NCBI RefSeq assembly: GCF_008329985.2
Contig: NZ_CP038437.2
Coordinates: forward strand, 3,658,001-3,722,000
Reading direction: 5' to 3'
DNA: 64,000 nucleotides
Source: Halomonas binhaiensis
Lineage (GTDB): Bacteria; Pseudomonadota; Gammaproteobacteria; Pseudomonadales; Halomonadaceae
The position numbers and the translations under genes are program-made. Positions 17,268 through 28,035 of this stretch are shown here, one piece after another. Under the pieces are notes generated by a model. The model was not told where the DNA came from and did not search any database. It saw nothing but the letters and a program-made list of their open reading frames with translations. How positions within the stretch are numbered: position 1 is the first letter of the stretch; each line of letters starts with the position of its first letter.

Positions 17268-17930
17268 TCAGGATTCAACCTTGGGGGGCTCGACTTCCAG
17301 ACGCTGGGCTGCGATGACCGCCTGCGTGCGAGAATGGACGCCGAGCTTGCGCAGAATGGCCGTTACATGCGCCTTGATGGTTGCCTCCGACACATTCAGC
17401 TCATAGGCAATCTGCTTGTTGAGCAGTCCTTCCGTCAGCATGTTGAGCACACGGAACTGCTGAGGAGTAAGAGAGGCAATGGCCTCAGCAAAGCGGGCCT
17501 CTTCCTCATCGACTTCGCCGAGGGCTTCGGCCATTTCTTCAGGGAGCCAGACTTCCCCTTCGAGGATTTCACCCACGGCTTCAGCAATCAGTGCCAGAGA
17601 CGAGGACTTGGGAATGAACCCCGAGGCACCATAATCGATGGCTCGGCGTACAACATGGACTTCATCACTGCCAGAGACGACGGCAACCGGAATATCCGGC
17701 GTCTGGCCACGCAATTGGATCAAGCCGGAAAAACCATGAGCACCCGGCATGTGCAGGTCAAGCAGAATCAGGTCTGCATCCGGATGACGCGTGACGACCT
17801 CAGTGGTCGCCTCCATCGTGTCTGCCTCGACAATCTCGGCTTGCGGCGCCAGCTGGCGTAGCGCCTGAGTCAAGGCTGCACGGAACAGCGGATGGTCATC
17901 GGCAACGATGAATTTCTGGGCAAAGGCCAT
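17268..17930 (-). CDS. NarL/LuxR-family response regulator, probably CrbR/ErdR-like
   Basis: The product is 220 residues. A receiver domain (residues ~6-120) shows the acidic pair in VADDHP (DD near 11-12), the phospho-acceptor in LILLDLHMPG (Asp near 57), and the conserved Lys in FIPKSSS. A LuxR-type helix-turn-helix follows (LTPQQFRVLNMLTEGLLNKQIA near 153-174, then VSEATIKAHVTAILRKL). It lies next to acs in the same direction as acs, upstream in map order. In Vibrio and Pseudomonas, related regulators (CrbR, ErdR) activate acs. No sensor kinase gene is in the window. The ATG follows GGAGGA. Confidence 0.87.
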   Translation of the reverse strand: MAFAQKFIVADDHPLFRAALTQALRQLAPQAEIVEADTMEATTEVVTRHPDADLILLDLHMPGAHGFSGLIQLRGQTPDIPVAVVSGSDEVHVVRRAIDYGASGFIPKSSSLALIAEAVGEILEGEVWLPEEMAEALGEVDEEEARFAEAIASLTPQQFRVLNMLTEGLLNKQIAYELNVSEATIKAHVTAILRKLGVHSRTQAVIAAQRLEVEPPKVES

Positions 17931-18062
17931 GGATATTCCTCCGATTCCGAAACAGCGCTATTAGGCCAGCACGCTGTCACGCAAGACGCTTGTTTGTACA
18001 GCATGTTACCCCATGCTGGGTAGTTGCCCAAGACCATGCGGTCGGTATGAGGTCAATACTCT

Positions 18063-18088
18063 ATCTTTACACTACATCTTTACACTAC
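18063..18088. repeat. 13-bp perfect tandem duplication
   Basis: Two exact copies of atctttacactac sit side by side in the gap between acs and the response-regulator gene. Confidence 0.85.
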
Positions 18089-18147
18089 CTTTTGCTGAGT
18101 CTCCACACTCAGCCAGGCAACATGATCAACGGCAATGGTCAACGGAT

Positions 18148-18181
18148 ACGACAACGCCGACCATTTGGCCGGCGTTGTCGT
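18148..18181 (-). terminator. Terminator of acs
   Basis: A perfect 12-bp stem (18148-18159 with 18170-18181), extended in its loop by a partial GCC/GGC pairing, lies 16 bases after the acs stop codon. There is no strong U-tract on the minus strand. Confidence 0.65.
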
Positions 18182-18196
18182 GTCAGGCAATCAGAT

Positions 18197-20146
18197 TTAA
18201 CTGTTGGCACGGTGGGCGATCAGATCATCCACCACGGCCGGATCTGCCAACGTGCTGGTATCTCCCAGTCCATCACACTCATTGGCAGCGATCTTGCGCA
18301 GGATACGGCGCATGATCTTGCCAGAACGCGTCTTGGGCAGACCCGGAGCCCATTGGATATGGTCTGGAGATGCAATAGGTCCGATGTCCTTGCGTACCCA
18401 TTGGACCAGTTCCTTGCGCAGCTCCTCCGTAGGCTCTACATCATCATTCAACGTGACATAGATGTAGATACCCTGGCCTTTGATATCGTGAGGGAAGCCT
18501 ACCACTGCGGCCTCGGCGACAGCTGCGTGCGCCACCAGGGACGATTCGATCTCGGCAGTTCCCATACGGTGACCGGAGACATTGAGCACATCATCCACGC
18601 GGCCAGTGATCCAGTAATAGCCATCCTCGTCACGACGGCAGCCGTCACCGGTGAAGTAGCTACCTTCATAGGTGGAGAAGTAAGTCTGCACGAAGCGCTC
18701 ATGATTCTGCCAGATGGAGCGGGCCTGGCCGGGCCAGGAATCGAGCAGCACCAGATTGCCTTCGGTAGCCCCCTCCAGCACCTTGCCTTCATTGTCGACC
18801 AGGGCAGGCTGTACGCCGAACACAGGCAGGGTTGCCGATCCTGGCTTCAGGTCAATGGCACCAGGCAGAGGAGCGATCATGATGCCGCCGGTCTCCGTCT
18901 GCCACCAGGTATCCACTACCGGACACTTGCTGTTGCCAATGACTCGGTAGTACCACTCCCAGGCTTCAGGGTTGATGGGTTCCCCCACGGAACCCAGCAG
19001 GCGCAGACTGTCGCGCTTGCTGGAAGCCATGACATCATCGCCATGGGCCATCAGTGCACGCACGGCAGTTGGAGCGGTATACAGGATGTTGACCTTGTGC
19101 TTATCGACGATTTCCCCCATCCGGCCATGGGTTGGGTAGCTTGGCACCCCTTCGAACATCAGCGTGATCGCCCCATTGGCCAACGGACCATAGACGATAT
19201 AGCTATGCCCCGTTACCCAGCCCACATCAGCGGTACACCAATAGACCTCACCATCGTGATAGTCGAATACGTACTGATGGGTCATGCTGGCATAGGTCAG
19301 ATAGCCCCCCGTGGTATGCTCCAGCCCCTTGGGAGTGCCAGTGGAACCCGAAGTGTAGAGGATGAACAGAGAGTCCTCTGCTCCCATCTCCTCAGCCGGG
19401 CACTCCTTGTCCTGGCCATCGACCAGGTCGTGGTACCACACATCACGACCTTCCTTCCAGGCGATATCGCCGCCGGTACGCTTGACCACCAGCACCTTCT
19501 CGACAACATCTGTACCTTCGCGGGTCAGGGCCGCATCGACGTTATCCTTCAACGGTACCTGCTTGCCACCGCGCACGGATTCGTCGGCAGTGATGACCAC
19601 CCGGGAGGCGGCATCCTTGACGCGCTGAGCCAGAGCATCAGGGGAAAAGCCACCGAATACCACTGAATGGACAGCGCCAATGCGGGCACAGGCGAGCATG
19701 GCTGCGGCCGCCTCAGGAATCATCGGCATGTAGAGAGTGACGGTGTCACCCTTCTTCACGCCCAGGCCCTTCAGCGCATTGGCCAGTTGGCAGGTGCGCT
19801 CATAGAGCTGACGGTAAGTGATGTGCACTGACTCATTCGGATCATCACCTTCCCAGATGATCGCGGTCTGGTCGCCACGCTGCGCCAGGTGACGATCCAG
19901 GCAATTGGCACTGACATTGAGCGTGCCATCTTCAAACCAGCGAATGTCGACATTGTCGCTGGCAAAGGAGGTGTTCTTGATCTTGGTAGGCGCCTTGATC
20001 CAGTCCAGGCGCTTGGCCTGTTCCTTCCAGAATGCCTCGGGATTCTCCACGGACTGGCGATAGAGCTCGTGATAGGTCTCCTTGTTCGCCCAGGCATTTT
20101 GGGCGAACTCTTCAGGAACCGGATGGACGTGCACTTGTTCACTCAT
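18197..20146 (-). CDS. acs: Acetyl-CoA synthetase
   Basis: The 649-residue enzyme activates acetate to acetyl-CoA by way of acetyl-AMP. The adenylation motif [11 protein letters not shown] lies near residues 266-276, with TTGGYL next. The hinge region has [21 protein letters not shown] near 515-535. The acetylatable lysine is in the C-terminal [11 protein letters not shown]. The ATG at 20146 has AAGGAC upstream and gives the family start; the open frame to 20233 is a non-coding extension. The response-regulator gene downstream of it in map order may control it. Confidence 0.96.
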   Translation of the reverse strand: MSEQVHVHPVPEEFAQNAWANKETYHELYRQSVENPEAFWKEQAKRLDWIKAPTKIKNTSFASDNVDIRWFEDGTLNVSANCLDRHLAQRGDQTAIIWEGDDPNESVHITYRQLYERTCQLANALKGLGVKKGDTVTLYMPMIPEAAAAMLACARIGAVHSVVFGGFSPDALAQRVKDAASRVVITADESVRGGKQVPLKDNVDAALTREGTDVVEKVLVVKRTGGDIAWKEGRDVWYHDLVDGQDKECPAEEMGAEDSLFILYTSGSTGTPKGLEHTTGGYLTYASMTHQYVFDYHDGEVYWCTADVGWVTGHSYIVYGPLANGAITLMFEGVPSYPTHGRMGEIVDKHKVNILYTAPTAVRALMAHGDDVMASSKRDSLRLLGSVGEPINPEAWEWYYRVIGNSKCPVVDTWWQTETGGIMIAPLPGAIDLKPGSATLPVFGVQPALVDNEGKVLEGATEGNLVLLDSWPGQARSIWQNHERFVQTYFSTYEGSYFTGDGCRRDEDGYYWITGRVDDVLNVSGHRMGTAEIESSLVAHAAVAEAAVVGFPHDIKGQGIYIYVTLNDDVEPTEELRKELVQWVRKDIGPIASPDHIQWAPGLPKTRSGKIMRRILRKIAANECDGLGDTSTLADPAVVDDLIAHRANS

Positions 20147-20303
20147 GGTTACTGTCCTTGGATATCTTATTAATATGAACGAGCCAGCCGCCATTGCCCT
20201 CCCGACCGGCACCATAAAGCTGCCTGCCAGCATAACGTTGCATTCGGCAGGATTCCCCTAGACATTGGTATGACTAATTTTCTTTTTTATAACAACACTT
20301 TAG

Positions 20304-20876
20304 TTATTGTCTTTTTGCTTTTTTCAGCCCTGGTTCCGGACAAAACTGTAACCTTGAGCGGCAAATTTTGCAGCAGTACTCACGCCCGGCCCGGGCATTG
20401 GCATGGCGCTGCGCGGAGAAATGATGCTCGCGACAATCGCATCGGTATCGATAAGGGGCAGGGCTGGAACGAGCAGTATCAAAACAGTGAGTGACATTGG
20501 GCGGCAGGCCAAAAAGCCGCACCATGACCGTCTGCCATTCACGCCCATGAGGACGAAACAATGGCCCATTTTCCAGGTGCCACACCATCCAGTGGGCCAT
20601 CTCATGCGGCACGACTTCCGTCAGGAAGGCAACTCGGTTGTCTTCGAGCAAAGGAACATTGAAGCGCAGCCCCTTGCGCCCGAAATGGGCTTGCCCTGCA
20701 CTCTTGCCACGCAGATCGAACCACACCTCAGGCGCAGGCAGTGCAGGGTGAATGCTACGACACAGTGCCAAGGCCTCATCGACACGCATCAGCACGGCCT
20801 GTTTCAAGCCTTCACGGTCCAATGCCTGCAGAACAGCAGCATCGACGTCAGGCAACACGGGGACAAGTTTTGACAT
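20304..20876 (-). CDS. sprT: SprT-family zinc metalloprotease-like protein
   Basis: The product is 190 residues. The zinc-protease motif HEMAH (HExxH) lies near residue 84, after a SprT core (NVPLLEDNRVAFLTEVVPHE, key residues only). The C-terminal part has paired cysteines (YRCDCREH, YCCKICRSRL), as in SprT zinc-ribbon domains. The E. coli role is not established; eukaryotic SPRTN relatives cut DNA-protein crosslinks. The ATG at 20876 gives MSKLVPVLP; the very long upstream open frame overlaps the divergent yecA-like gene and is not coding. Confidence 0.85.
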   Translation of the reverse strand: MSKLVPVLPDVDAAVLQALDREGLKQAVLMRVDEALALCRSIHPALPAPEVWFDLRGKSAGQAHFGRKGLRFNVPLLEDNRVAFLTEVVPHEMAHWMVWHLENGPLFRPHGREWQTVMVRLFGLPPNVTHCFDTARSSPAPYRYRCDCREHHFSAQRHANARAGREYCCKICRSRLQFCPEPGLKKAKRQ

Positions 20877-21000
20877 GGTCACAACAGGACACAGCGTGAC
20901 ATTCTGGAGAGTGCTAGAATGCCGCCTCATAGCCAGGTGGTAAAGGGCTCTAAAGCTGCCCTCGCCTTTGTGTTCTATGTGATAGCTAAACGAGCACCCC

Positions 21001-21681
21001 ATGTCTGACGCTGAAACGCCGCTTCCCCAGCCCTTGCTGGAGGACGAAGCCCTGGATTTACTGGATGATTTTCTTGAAGAAAGTGCAGGCCCCGATGCCC
21101 TGGATCTGATCGGCGCCCATGGTTTCCTCGCCGCTCTGGCAGTAGCGCCGCGGGAAGTCCCTGCCAGTGCCTGGGTCGCGGAGCTGTTCCATGGCACACC
21201 GGAATTCCAGGACGAGCAGGAGCGCGAAACCGTACTGGGCCTGCTCGAGCAGCTCAAGTCCAACGCTATCGATGTCCTGGAAGGCGGTGGGTTGCCTGAG
21301 CTGCCCTTCGAACTGACCCTGGATGGCATCGCCCCAGAGGAAACCCCCATTGGCGACTGGTGTGCCGGTTTCATGGAAGGGGTCTTTCTCGATGAGCCTG
21401 CCTGGTTCGAAGGCGATGAAGAAAGCGTCGCAACCCTGTTGCTGCCGTTCATGGCGCTGTCCGGGATCTTCGCCGATGAGCCAGACATGGCTGATCTGTC
21501 CAGCGATGCCGCGCGCCTGGAAAGCCTGGTGGCCCAGCTACCTGAGCTGGTACTCGATCTCTACCTGCACTTTCGTGTTCCACCGGATACCCCCAAGCCC
21601 AAGCCACGCCCCAAGCGTCCGTCGGGAAAGAAAGGCAATTCGCACAAAGGCAAACAGGGTCCTAAGGGCAAGAAGCGCTGA
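21001..21681 (+). CDS. YecA/YgfB-type UPF0149 protein with a basic tail
   Basis: The product is 226 residues. The UPF0149 domain (about residues 12-190) shows GAHGFLAALAVAP near 33-45, GDWCAGFMEGV near 117-127, and an FMALSGIF segment. It ends in a lysine/proline-rich tail (about residues 198-226), unlike the SEC-C zinc motif of E. coli YecA. The tail could bind nucleic acid, by inference. It is divergent from sprT and convergent with the clsB-like gene. The function of the family is not known in detail. Confidence 0.8.
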   Translation: MSDAETPLPQPLLEDEALDLLDDFLEESAGPDALDLIGAHGFLAALAVAPREVPASAWVAELFHGTPEFQDEQERETVLGLLEQLKSNAIDVLEGGGLPELPFELTLDGIAPEETPIGDWCAGFMEGVFLDEPAWFEGDEESVATLLLPFMALSGIFADEPDMADLSSDAARLESLVAQLPELVLDLYLHFRVPPDTPKPKPRPKRPSGKKGNSHKGKQGPKGKKR

Positions 21682-21714
21682 TCAAGCTGCTCCCACACCT
21701 TCCTCGATAAGCGG

Positions 21715-22839
21715 TCAGCGAAGTCGCGTCAGCAACCCATCCAATATCCCGAACACCATGGTCCGGATGCGCATCCACCGAGGTCTGCGCATCCACTCCT
21801 CCAGGGTGATTTCCTGACTCACCTGAAATTTTTGCTCGAACAATTGCTGCACCTCGGCAGCGAGAAGAACGCTCTCGATCTCCTGGTTGGCCTCCAGGTT
21901 CCAGTGCAGGCTCCAGTGATCGAAGTTGCAGGAACCAAGGCTGACCCAGTCATCGGCCAACACAAACTTGGCGTGAATGAAGCATGGCTGATATTCATAG
22001 ATACGTACTCCCGCTCGCAAGAGTCCCGTGAAGAAACGCTGGCTGGCATAACGAATGCCAGGGTGGTCATGGCTCTGCCCTGGCAGCAACAGGCGCACAT
22101 CACCCCCCCTTCTGGCAGCGCTTCGCAAGCGCCGGCGCAGGCTGCGGGTCGGAGCGAAGTATGGTGTGCATAGCCACAGGCGGCGTTTGGCAGAAGAACT
22201 TCGCACCAGCAAGGAATAGCGGATGGCCTGAAAGCGATAGCCCTGCCCCCAGATGACTCTCCCTCGCACCCCGCTAACCGACCCCGGGGAAGATGGCCGC
22301 GGAGTTATCCGTGGCGCCTGCTCTCCTCCTCGCGTCAGCGGTGACTCCCAGACCTTCAGGAACAACCTCACCCAATCCGCAACCACGGGTCCTTCGATAC
22401 GTATCGCGACTTCGAACCAGGAATTGAGAAACGCATCCACTGCACCGAACCCTCCGGTGAAGGCAATACGCTGATCCACTACCACCAGCTTACGATGATC
22501 ACGGCTGATATTACGCGTGAGATTCCAACCCAGAGGATTGAAGTCACGCAACCACACTCCATTATCAGTGAGACGCTGCCTGTCGGCCGCGGACAGCCCC
22601 ATGGAACCGAAGCCATCCAGCACCAGATAAACATCGACGCCACGATGAGAGGCCGAGACCAAAGCGTCAATCACACGGTTGGCCAGCACACCGGACTCCA
22701 TCAGATACAGTTCGATCAGCAGGCTTTCCCTAGCCCCTTCCACGGCTTCCAGCAACGCAGGCATGAAGCGCCTTGCCTCCGGCAGCAACGTGACGTCATT
22801 CCCTTCCTGCCAAACCCCTCTCTCCCTCCGGGTTCTCAT
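21715..22839 (-). CDS. Cardiolipin synthase B-like phospholipase D family protein
   Basis: The product is 374 residues with two HKD half-sites. The first is near residue 117 (RDHRKLVVVDQRIAFTGG) and the second near 293 (IHAKFVLADDWVSLGSCNFD). Both have the H-x-K-x4-D pattern. The size and layout match ClsB (YbhO), which makes cardiolipin from phosphatidylglycerol and phosphatidylethanolamine in E. coli. Other PLD-type phosphotransferases are possible. The ATG has AAAGGAG eight bases upstream. The next gene upstream (divergent) is plsB, another phospholipid enzyme. Confidence 0.83.
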   Translation of the reverse strand: MRTRRERGVWQEGNDVTLLPEARRFMPALLEAVEGARESLLIELYLMESGVLANRVIDALVSASHRGVDVYLVLDGFGSMGLSAADRQRLTDNGVWLRDFNPLGWNLTRNISRDHRKLVVVDQRIAFTGGFGAVDAFLNSWFEVAIRIEGPVVADWVRLFLKVWESPLTRGGEQAPRITPRPSSPGSVSGVRGRVIWGQGYRFQAIRYSLLVRSSSAKRRLWLCTPYFAPTRSLRRRLRSAARRGGDVRLLLPGQSHDHPGIRYASQRFFTGLLRAGVRIYEYQPCFIHAKFVLADDWVSLGSCNFDHWSLHWNLEANQEIESVLLAAEVQQLFEQKFQVSQEITLEEWMRRPRWMRIRTMVFGILDGLLTRLR

Positions 22840-22993
22840 GCCGTCGGCTCCTTTTACTGATCAGCCGCTCATGTGTTCCTAAGAAATCGCTGAATAAATC
22901 AGCAGTGTTTCCCTGATGCTGCCGAGGTCACTTACGACCGCTATACTGGCGACACTTGATGCCTGTTCAGACTGCTTCCACGGATGGACTCTT

Positions 22994-25507
22994 ATGCTTG
23001 ACCTGATTCGCACTTCACTTTTCCATCCGCTACGGTCTCCACTACGCCACCTGTTAGCGGCATGGACGGAAGTGCGTCTCTCCGAACCCGCTCCGCAAGC
23101 ACTCGGCCTCGATGCCACATTGCCCACCATCTATGTGCTGCCACGCCCTGCGCTGAGCGATGCGCTGCTGCTGGAAGCATTCACCCGCCAGCATCACCTT
23201 CCGCCAGCCAAGGGTAGACTAGAGCTGGATAATCTCAGTGTACCGTGCTGCATGGCATTGCCTGCACCGCGTTCGCGCTGGTGGCCCGGAAGCAAGGCCG
23301 CAGAAGCCCCTTTCGCGGAACTGATCGAAAGAGGCATCGATGTCCAGCTGGTACCTGTCAGTGTGTTCTGGGGCAGGGCTCCGGGCAAGAATTTCGGTTT
23401 CTGGCAGCTACTTGCCGCTGATAGCTGGCAGCTCACCGGACGCCTGCGCCGTGCACTTTCCGTACTGGTCAATGGTCGCGATGTGGAAATTCAGTGGGGA
23501 GCGCCATTGAGGCTCACGGAACTGAGCAAGAATGACGCTGGCACGTTGGATCCCGCTCGAACCCACCGCAAGGTGGCACGTTTGCTGAGGGTCCACTTTC
23601 GCCGCGTCAAGACCCGCGTGCTGGGACCTGACCTGTCCCACCGCCGCACCCTGATTCAAGGTGTGATATCCAGCCCTGCCGTGCATCAGGCGATTGCCGA
23701 GACTCATGCAGCAGGCAATGGCTCACGTCGTACCGATCTCTCTCGGCTCAAGCGACGTGCCGCACGCTATGGCAATGAAATCGCATCCAGCATGACCTAT
23801 CCCGTTCTGCGCTTTCTTGCCGGCATATTACGTAGACTGTGGAATCGTCTGTACGACGGCGTCGAGGTAACCGGATTGGACAAGGTCAAGGCACTGGCCG
23901 GAGACCACACCTTGATCTATGTGCCCTGTCACCGCAGCCATATCGATTACCTGCTGCTCTCCTACGTGCTCTATCGGGATGGCCTGATGCCACCGCATAT
24001 CGCAGCAGGACGTAATCTCGATATGCCGCTGGTAGGCCCGCTGCTACGCCGTGGTGGCGCCTTCTTCCTGCGTCGCAGCTTTCGTGACAACCGCCTGTAC
24101 GGCGCAGTATTCACCGAGTACCTGCACCGCCTCCTTGCGCGAGGCTACCCTATGGAATACTTCATCGAGGGTGGGCGCTCACGCAGTGGACGCATGCTTC
24201 CCCCTCGCCCCGGCATGCTAGCCATGACGCTGCGCTCCTTTCTGCGTAGCCAGCAGGAGCACGCTCAACCGATGGTCTTCGTACCCATCTATATCGGTTA
24301 TGAGCGTATCCTGGAGAATGCCAGCTACCAACGTGAGCTGGGTGGAGGCCGCAAGCGCAAGGAAACGCCACTGGCCCTGATCAGAACGCTTGGTCGCCTG
24401 CGCGAGCCTTATGGACGTGTATCCGTCAATATCGGAGAGCCGCTGGACATCGCCACATTCCTCGACGACAGCCATCCTGGCTGGCGCGATATTCCTCCCC
24501 CATCTGCCGATGACAAGGCCGACTGGTTCAAGCAAGCCATACCGACGCTAGGTGACACCATCATCAAGCGGATCAATGCCGTAGCGGCACTCAACCCCGT
24601 CAACCTGGTCGGCCTGGCATTGCTGGCCACACCGCATCGTGCTCTGGAAGTCTCGACGCTACGCAGCCAGCTCGACATTCTGAAGGCCATGGCCCTTCTG
24701 ACCCCCGGTTCAACCTTGCCGGAAGGCTCAGCAGCAGAGTGGATCGAGCATGTCATGCAGCTGGACATGATCGAACAGCGACGTCAGACACTGGGGGACA
24801 TTGTCACAGCCAATGCCCAACAGGCTGCTCTGCTGGGATGGTACCGGAACAATGTGCTGCACCTGTTTGCCTTGCCAGCCCTGGTGGCATTTGCCTTGTC
24901 CAACGACACTTCCCACGACGGTGGCTGGTACCGGCTTGATGACCTGGAAACCTTGCTGGCACCGCTGTGGCCGATACTGGCCCGGGAACTGTCGGTGTCG
25001 ACAGGCAATGATCTGCGCGCTCAGATTGCCGGCATTCTCAATACGCTGGTCGAGCTTGAGCTCGTCGATGAAAGCGTGGCGGGATACATGCCGATGGATG
25101 GCCTGCAGGAACGGGAGTCCCTGCACCTGCTTGGCGGCATGATCCAGCCATCTCTGGAACGCAATACCCTGCTGCTGGAAGTGTTGCTGGAAGCAACACC
25201 CGGCACCCTGAAGCGTGATGAGTTGTGTGAACGTGCCCGGGGACTCGCCGAGCGCCTGGCGGTACTGACCGGGCGCGAAGCGCCGGAGTTCTTTGACGCA
25301 CGCCTGTTCGAAGGGCTGGTCGACAGCCTGGTCAAGGAAGGCTGGGTATGGATGGCAGAAGAGCGCTTGATGTTCGACGAACACCTGCGTGAAACAACAC
25401 AGCGAGTTGCATACCTGCTGGACCCGGCATTACGTCAGCGCCTGGCGCTGATCCACCATGGAGGAGATGCTGGCAATTCGGCGGATCAAACACCCGTCAG
25501 TGACTGA
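22994..25507 (+). CDS. plsB: Glycerol-3-phosphate 1-O-acyltransferase
   Basis: The 837-residue inner-membrane enzyme makes 1-acyl-glycerol-3-phosphate, the first step of phospholipid synthesis. The acyltransferase motif H-x4-D is visible in [14 protein letters not shown] near residue 314. [20 protein letters not shown] near 390-410 and [14 protein letters not shown] near 430 are also present. Its length fits PlsB (E. coli 807). The frame is open 26 codons upstream to 22916, but the ATG at 22994 gives the better N-terminus. The 3' end overlaps the convergent rsmJ by 22 bases. Confidence 0.95.
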   Translation: MLDLIRTSLFHPLRSPLRHLLAAWTEVRLSEPAPQALGLDATLPTIYVLPRPALSDALLLEAFTRQHHLPPAKGRLELDNLSVPCCMALPAPRSRWWPGSKAAEAPFAELIERGIDVQLVPVSVFWGRAPGKNFGFWQLLAADSWQLTGRLRRALSVLVNGRDVEIQWGAPLRLTELSKNDAGTLDPARTHRKVARLLRVHFRRVKTRVLGPDLSHRRTLIQGVISSPAVHQAIAETHAAGNGSRRTDLSRLKRRAARYGNEIASSMTYPVLRFLAGILRRLWNRLYDGVEVTGLDKVKALAGDHTLIYVPCHRSHIDYLLLSYVLYRDGLMPPHIAAGRNLDMPLVGPLLRRGGAFFLRRSFRDNRLYGAVFTEYLHRLLARGYPMEYFIEGGRSRSGRMLPPRPGMLAMTLRSFLRSQQEHAQPMVFVPIYIGYERILENASYQRELGGGRKRKETPLALIRTLGRLREPYGRVSVNIGEPLDIATFLDDSHPGWRDIPPPSADDKADWFKQAIPTLGDTIIKRINAVAALNPVNLVGLALLATPHRALEVSTLRSQLDILKAMALLTPGSTLPEGSAAEWIEHVMQLDMIEQRRQTLGDIVTANAQQAALLGWYRNNVLHLFALPALVAFALSNDTSHDGGWYRLDDLETLLAPLWPILARELSVSTGNDLRAQIAGILNTLVELELVDESVAGYMPMDGLQERESLHLLGGMIQPSLERNTLLLEVLLEATPGTLKRDELCERARGLAERLAVLTGREAPEFFDARLFEGLVDSLVKEGWVWMAEERLMFDEHLRETTQRVAYLLDPALRQRLALIHHGGDAGNSADQTPVSD

Positions 25508-26238
25508 TGCACGTAGATATCATATCGACTGGTCTTCTCTTCCAGCTGGTGACGAGGTTCAGGCCCGTCGATGGGAGGCGCCTTGCGCGGACGCTTGACC
25601 ACTACCCGATGTGTCGCGACATCCAGTGCAGCTTCGAGCAACCGAGGGGCATCATCATCCGTCCCGGCCAGCTCTCGAAACAGGCGCATTTCCTTCTTCA
25701 CCAGCGCGGACTTGTCGCGGTGAGGGAACATGGGGTCCAGATGGATGACCTGAGGCGCGAAACCACTGGCTTCGACCAAGGCTGACAGGTGTTGCGTGCT
25801 GTCACCATGCCTCAGTTGCATGCGAGCAACGATCTCGGCTATCTCTGGATCAGTGGCTGCCCGCATCAAACCGTCTTCGAGCAAGGCAGCAATGGCTGCT
25901 ACGCGCTCGATCATCAGCACCTCCGCCCCTAACGTAGCCAGCACGAAAGCATCACGCCCCAACCCAGCAGTGGCATCGACAACCGAAGGAGTCACTCCCT
26001 TGGCCAGGCCGCAGGCCCGAGCCACCAATTGCCCCCGTCCGCCGCCAAAACGACGTCGGTGCGCAGAACGTCCAGCAACGAAGTCGACCCATAACGGGTT
26101 GCCATAGACCTTGCTATCGCCTCCCAGCACCAGGCGCCCTTCAGCGTCACGCGCCAGGCTCAAGCCAGCCTGAGGATCAGGATCAATGGAAAAACGCTGG
26201 GCCAGCTCTCCCAGCCCCTCACCCAGAGCAACTCTCAT
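25486..26238 (-). CDS. rsmJ: 16S rRNA (guanine1516-N2)-methyltransferase
   Basis: The 250-residue enzyme methylates G1516 of 16S rRNA. The SAM-binding loop [15 protein letters not shown] lies near residues 87-101. The catalytic-loop segment [20 protein letters not shown] near 171-190 is typical of RsmJ, as is [16 protein letters not shown] near the C-terminus. The ATG overlaps the tsaB stop by four bases (ATGA), so the two are co-transcribed. The last codons run into the end of plsB on the other strand. Confidence 0.94.
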   Translation of the reverse strand: MRVALGEGLGELAQRFSIDPDPQAGLSLARDAEGRLVLGGDSKVYGNPLWVDFVAGRSAHRRRFGGGRGQLVARACGLAKGVTPSVVDATAGLGRDAFVLATLGAEVLMIERVAAIAALLEDGLMRAATDPEIAEIVARMQLRHGDSTQHLSALVEASGFAPQVIHLDPMFPHRDKSALVKKEMRLFRELAGTDDDAPRLLEAALDVATHRVVVKRPRKAPPIDGPEPRHQLEEKTSRYDIYVHQSLTGV

Positions 26239-26936
26239 CGTGCTTTCTTCCAGGCCACCTGATCACGCAGATAGACCGGTTGGACATCGTGGGGGCACTG
26301 AATGTCACCCGCGTCGAAAGCATCCGCAGCCAGCACCGCCATATCGGCAGCAGCAGGATCGACATCCGTTAGACACAACCCCAGCCCTGCCTGTACCTCT
26401 GCCGGCATGGCATCCCACAGCGACCACCCAGAGCCCAGCCCGACCCAGTCGTGGTCGTCATGTCCCTTGGGGAATTTCAGCCGCTCTGGCGGCAACACAG
26501 CCTCTTCCATCAACGCCACAGGGCGGTTTTCACGAATATGCCACGCCGCGGCATAAACCTCGTTCATGCGTGCATCCAGCGCAGTGAACAGATAGCGATA
26601 CTGATGGCGCAGGAAACCACCCAGGGCAAGCGCCTGCAAGGTAGAGACACCAATCAACGGGCGTCCCAGTCCATAAGCCAGCCCCTGGGCAACTCCTGCC
26701 GCAATACGCAATCCGGTGAATGAGCCCGGCCCACGTCCATAGCACACAGCATCCAGTTCGGATGCCTTGACCCCTGCCTCAGCCAGGACTTCATCAATCA
26801 TCGGCATCAGCTTGCGAGTATGCTCTCGTGGTGTCAGCTCGAAACGCGAGATGATCTCGTCATCGCCATTCTGGCGACGCAGCAATGCGGCGGAACAGGC
26901 GCTGGAGGAAGCATCCATAGCCAGAATCAGGGACAT
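26235..26936 (-). CDS. tsaB: tRNA t6A37 biosynthesis subunit
   Basis: TsaB joins TsaD and TsaE to form the complex that places threonylcarbamoyl on A37 of ANN-decoding tRNAs. The 233-residue protein opens with [16 protein letters not shown], shows the [14 protein letters not shown] motif near residues 37-50, and the [23 protein letters not shown] segment near 68-90. All of these are typical of TsaB. It is the first gene of a two-gene operon with rsmJ. Confidence 0.94.
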   Translation of the reverse strand: MSLILAMDASSSACSAALLRRQNGDDEIISRFELTPREHTRKLMPMIDEVLAEAGVKASELDAVCYGRGPGSFTGLRIAAGVAQGLAYGLGRPLIGVSTLQALALGGFLRHQYRYLFTALDARMNEVYAAAWHIRENRPVALMEEAVLPPERLKFPKGHDDHDWVGLGSGWSLWDAMPAEVQAGLGLCLTDVDPAAADMAVLAADAFDAGDIQCPHDVQPVYLRDQVAWKKAR

Positions 26937-27041
26937 GTCGGAAACCCCAGAAAATCAAATGTGGGCGCATTATAAATGACTCTGGCCCGCCAGGGCGGGC
27001 CAGATGAGGACACAATTGAGGCTAGAACACTCGTCTGTGCC

Positions 27042-28035
<994 letters not shown>

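Noticed and set aside
17990..19666. 558-codon plus-strand open frame opposite acs
   Set aside because: It lies antisense to the well-conserved acs gene, has no recognisable motif and has a His/Gln-rich shadow-frame composition.
20877..21488. Long upstream extension of the sprT frame
   Set aside because: It overlaps the divergent yecA-like gene and is serine/arginine-rich. The SprT family starts at MSKLVPVLP.
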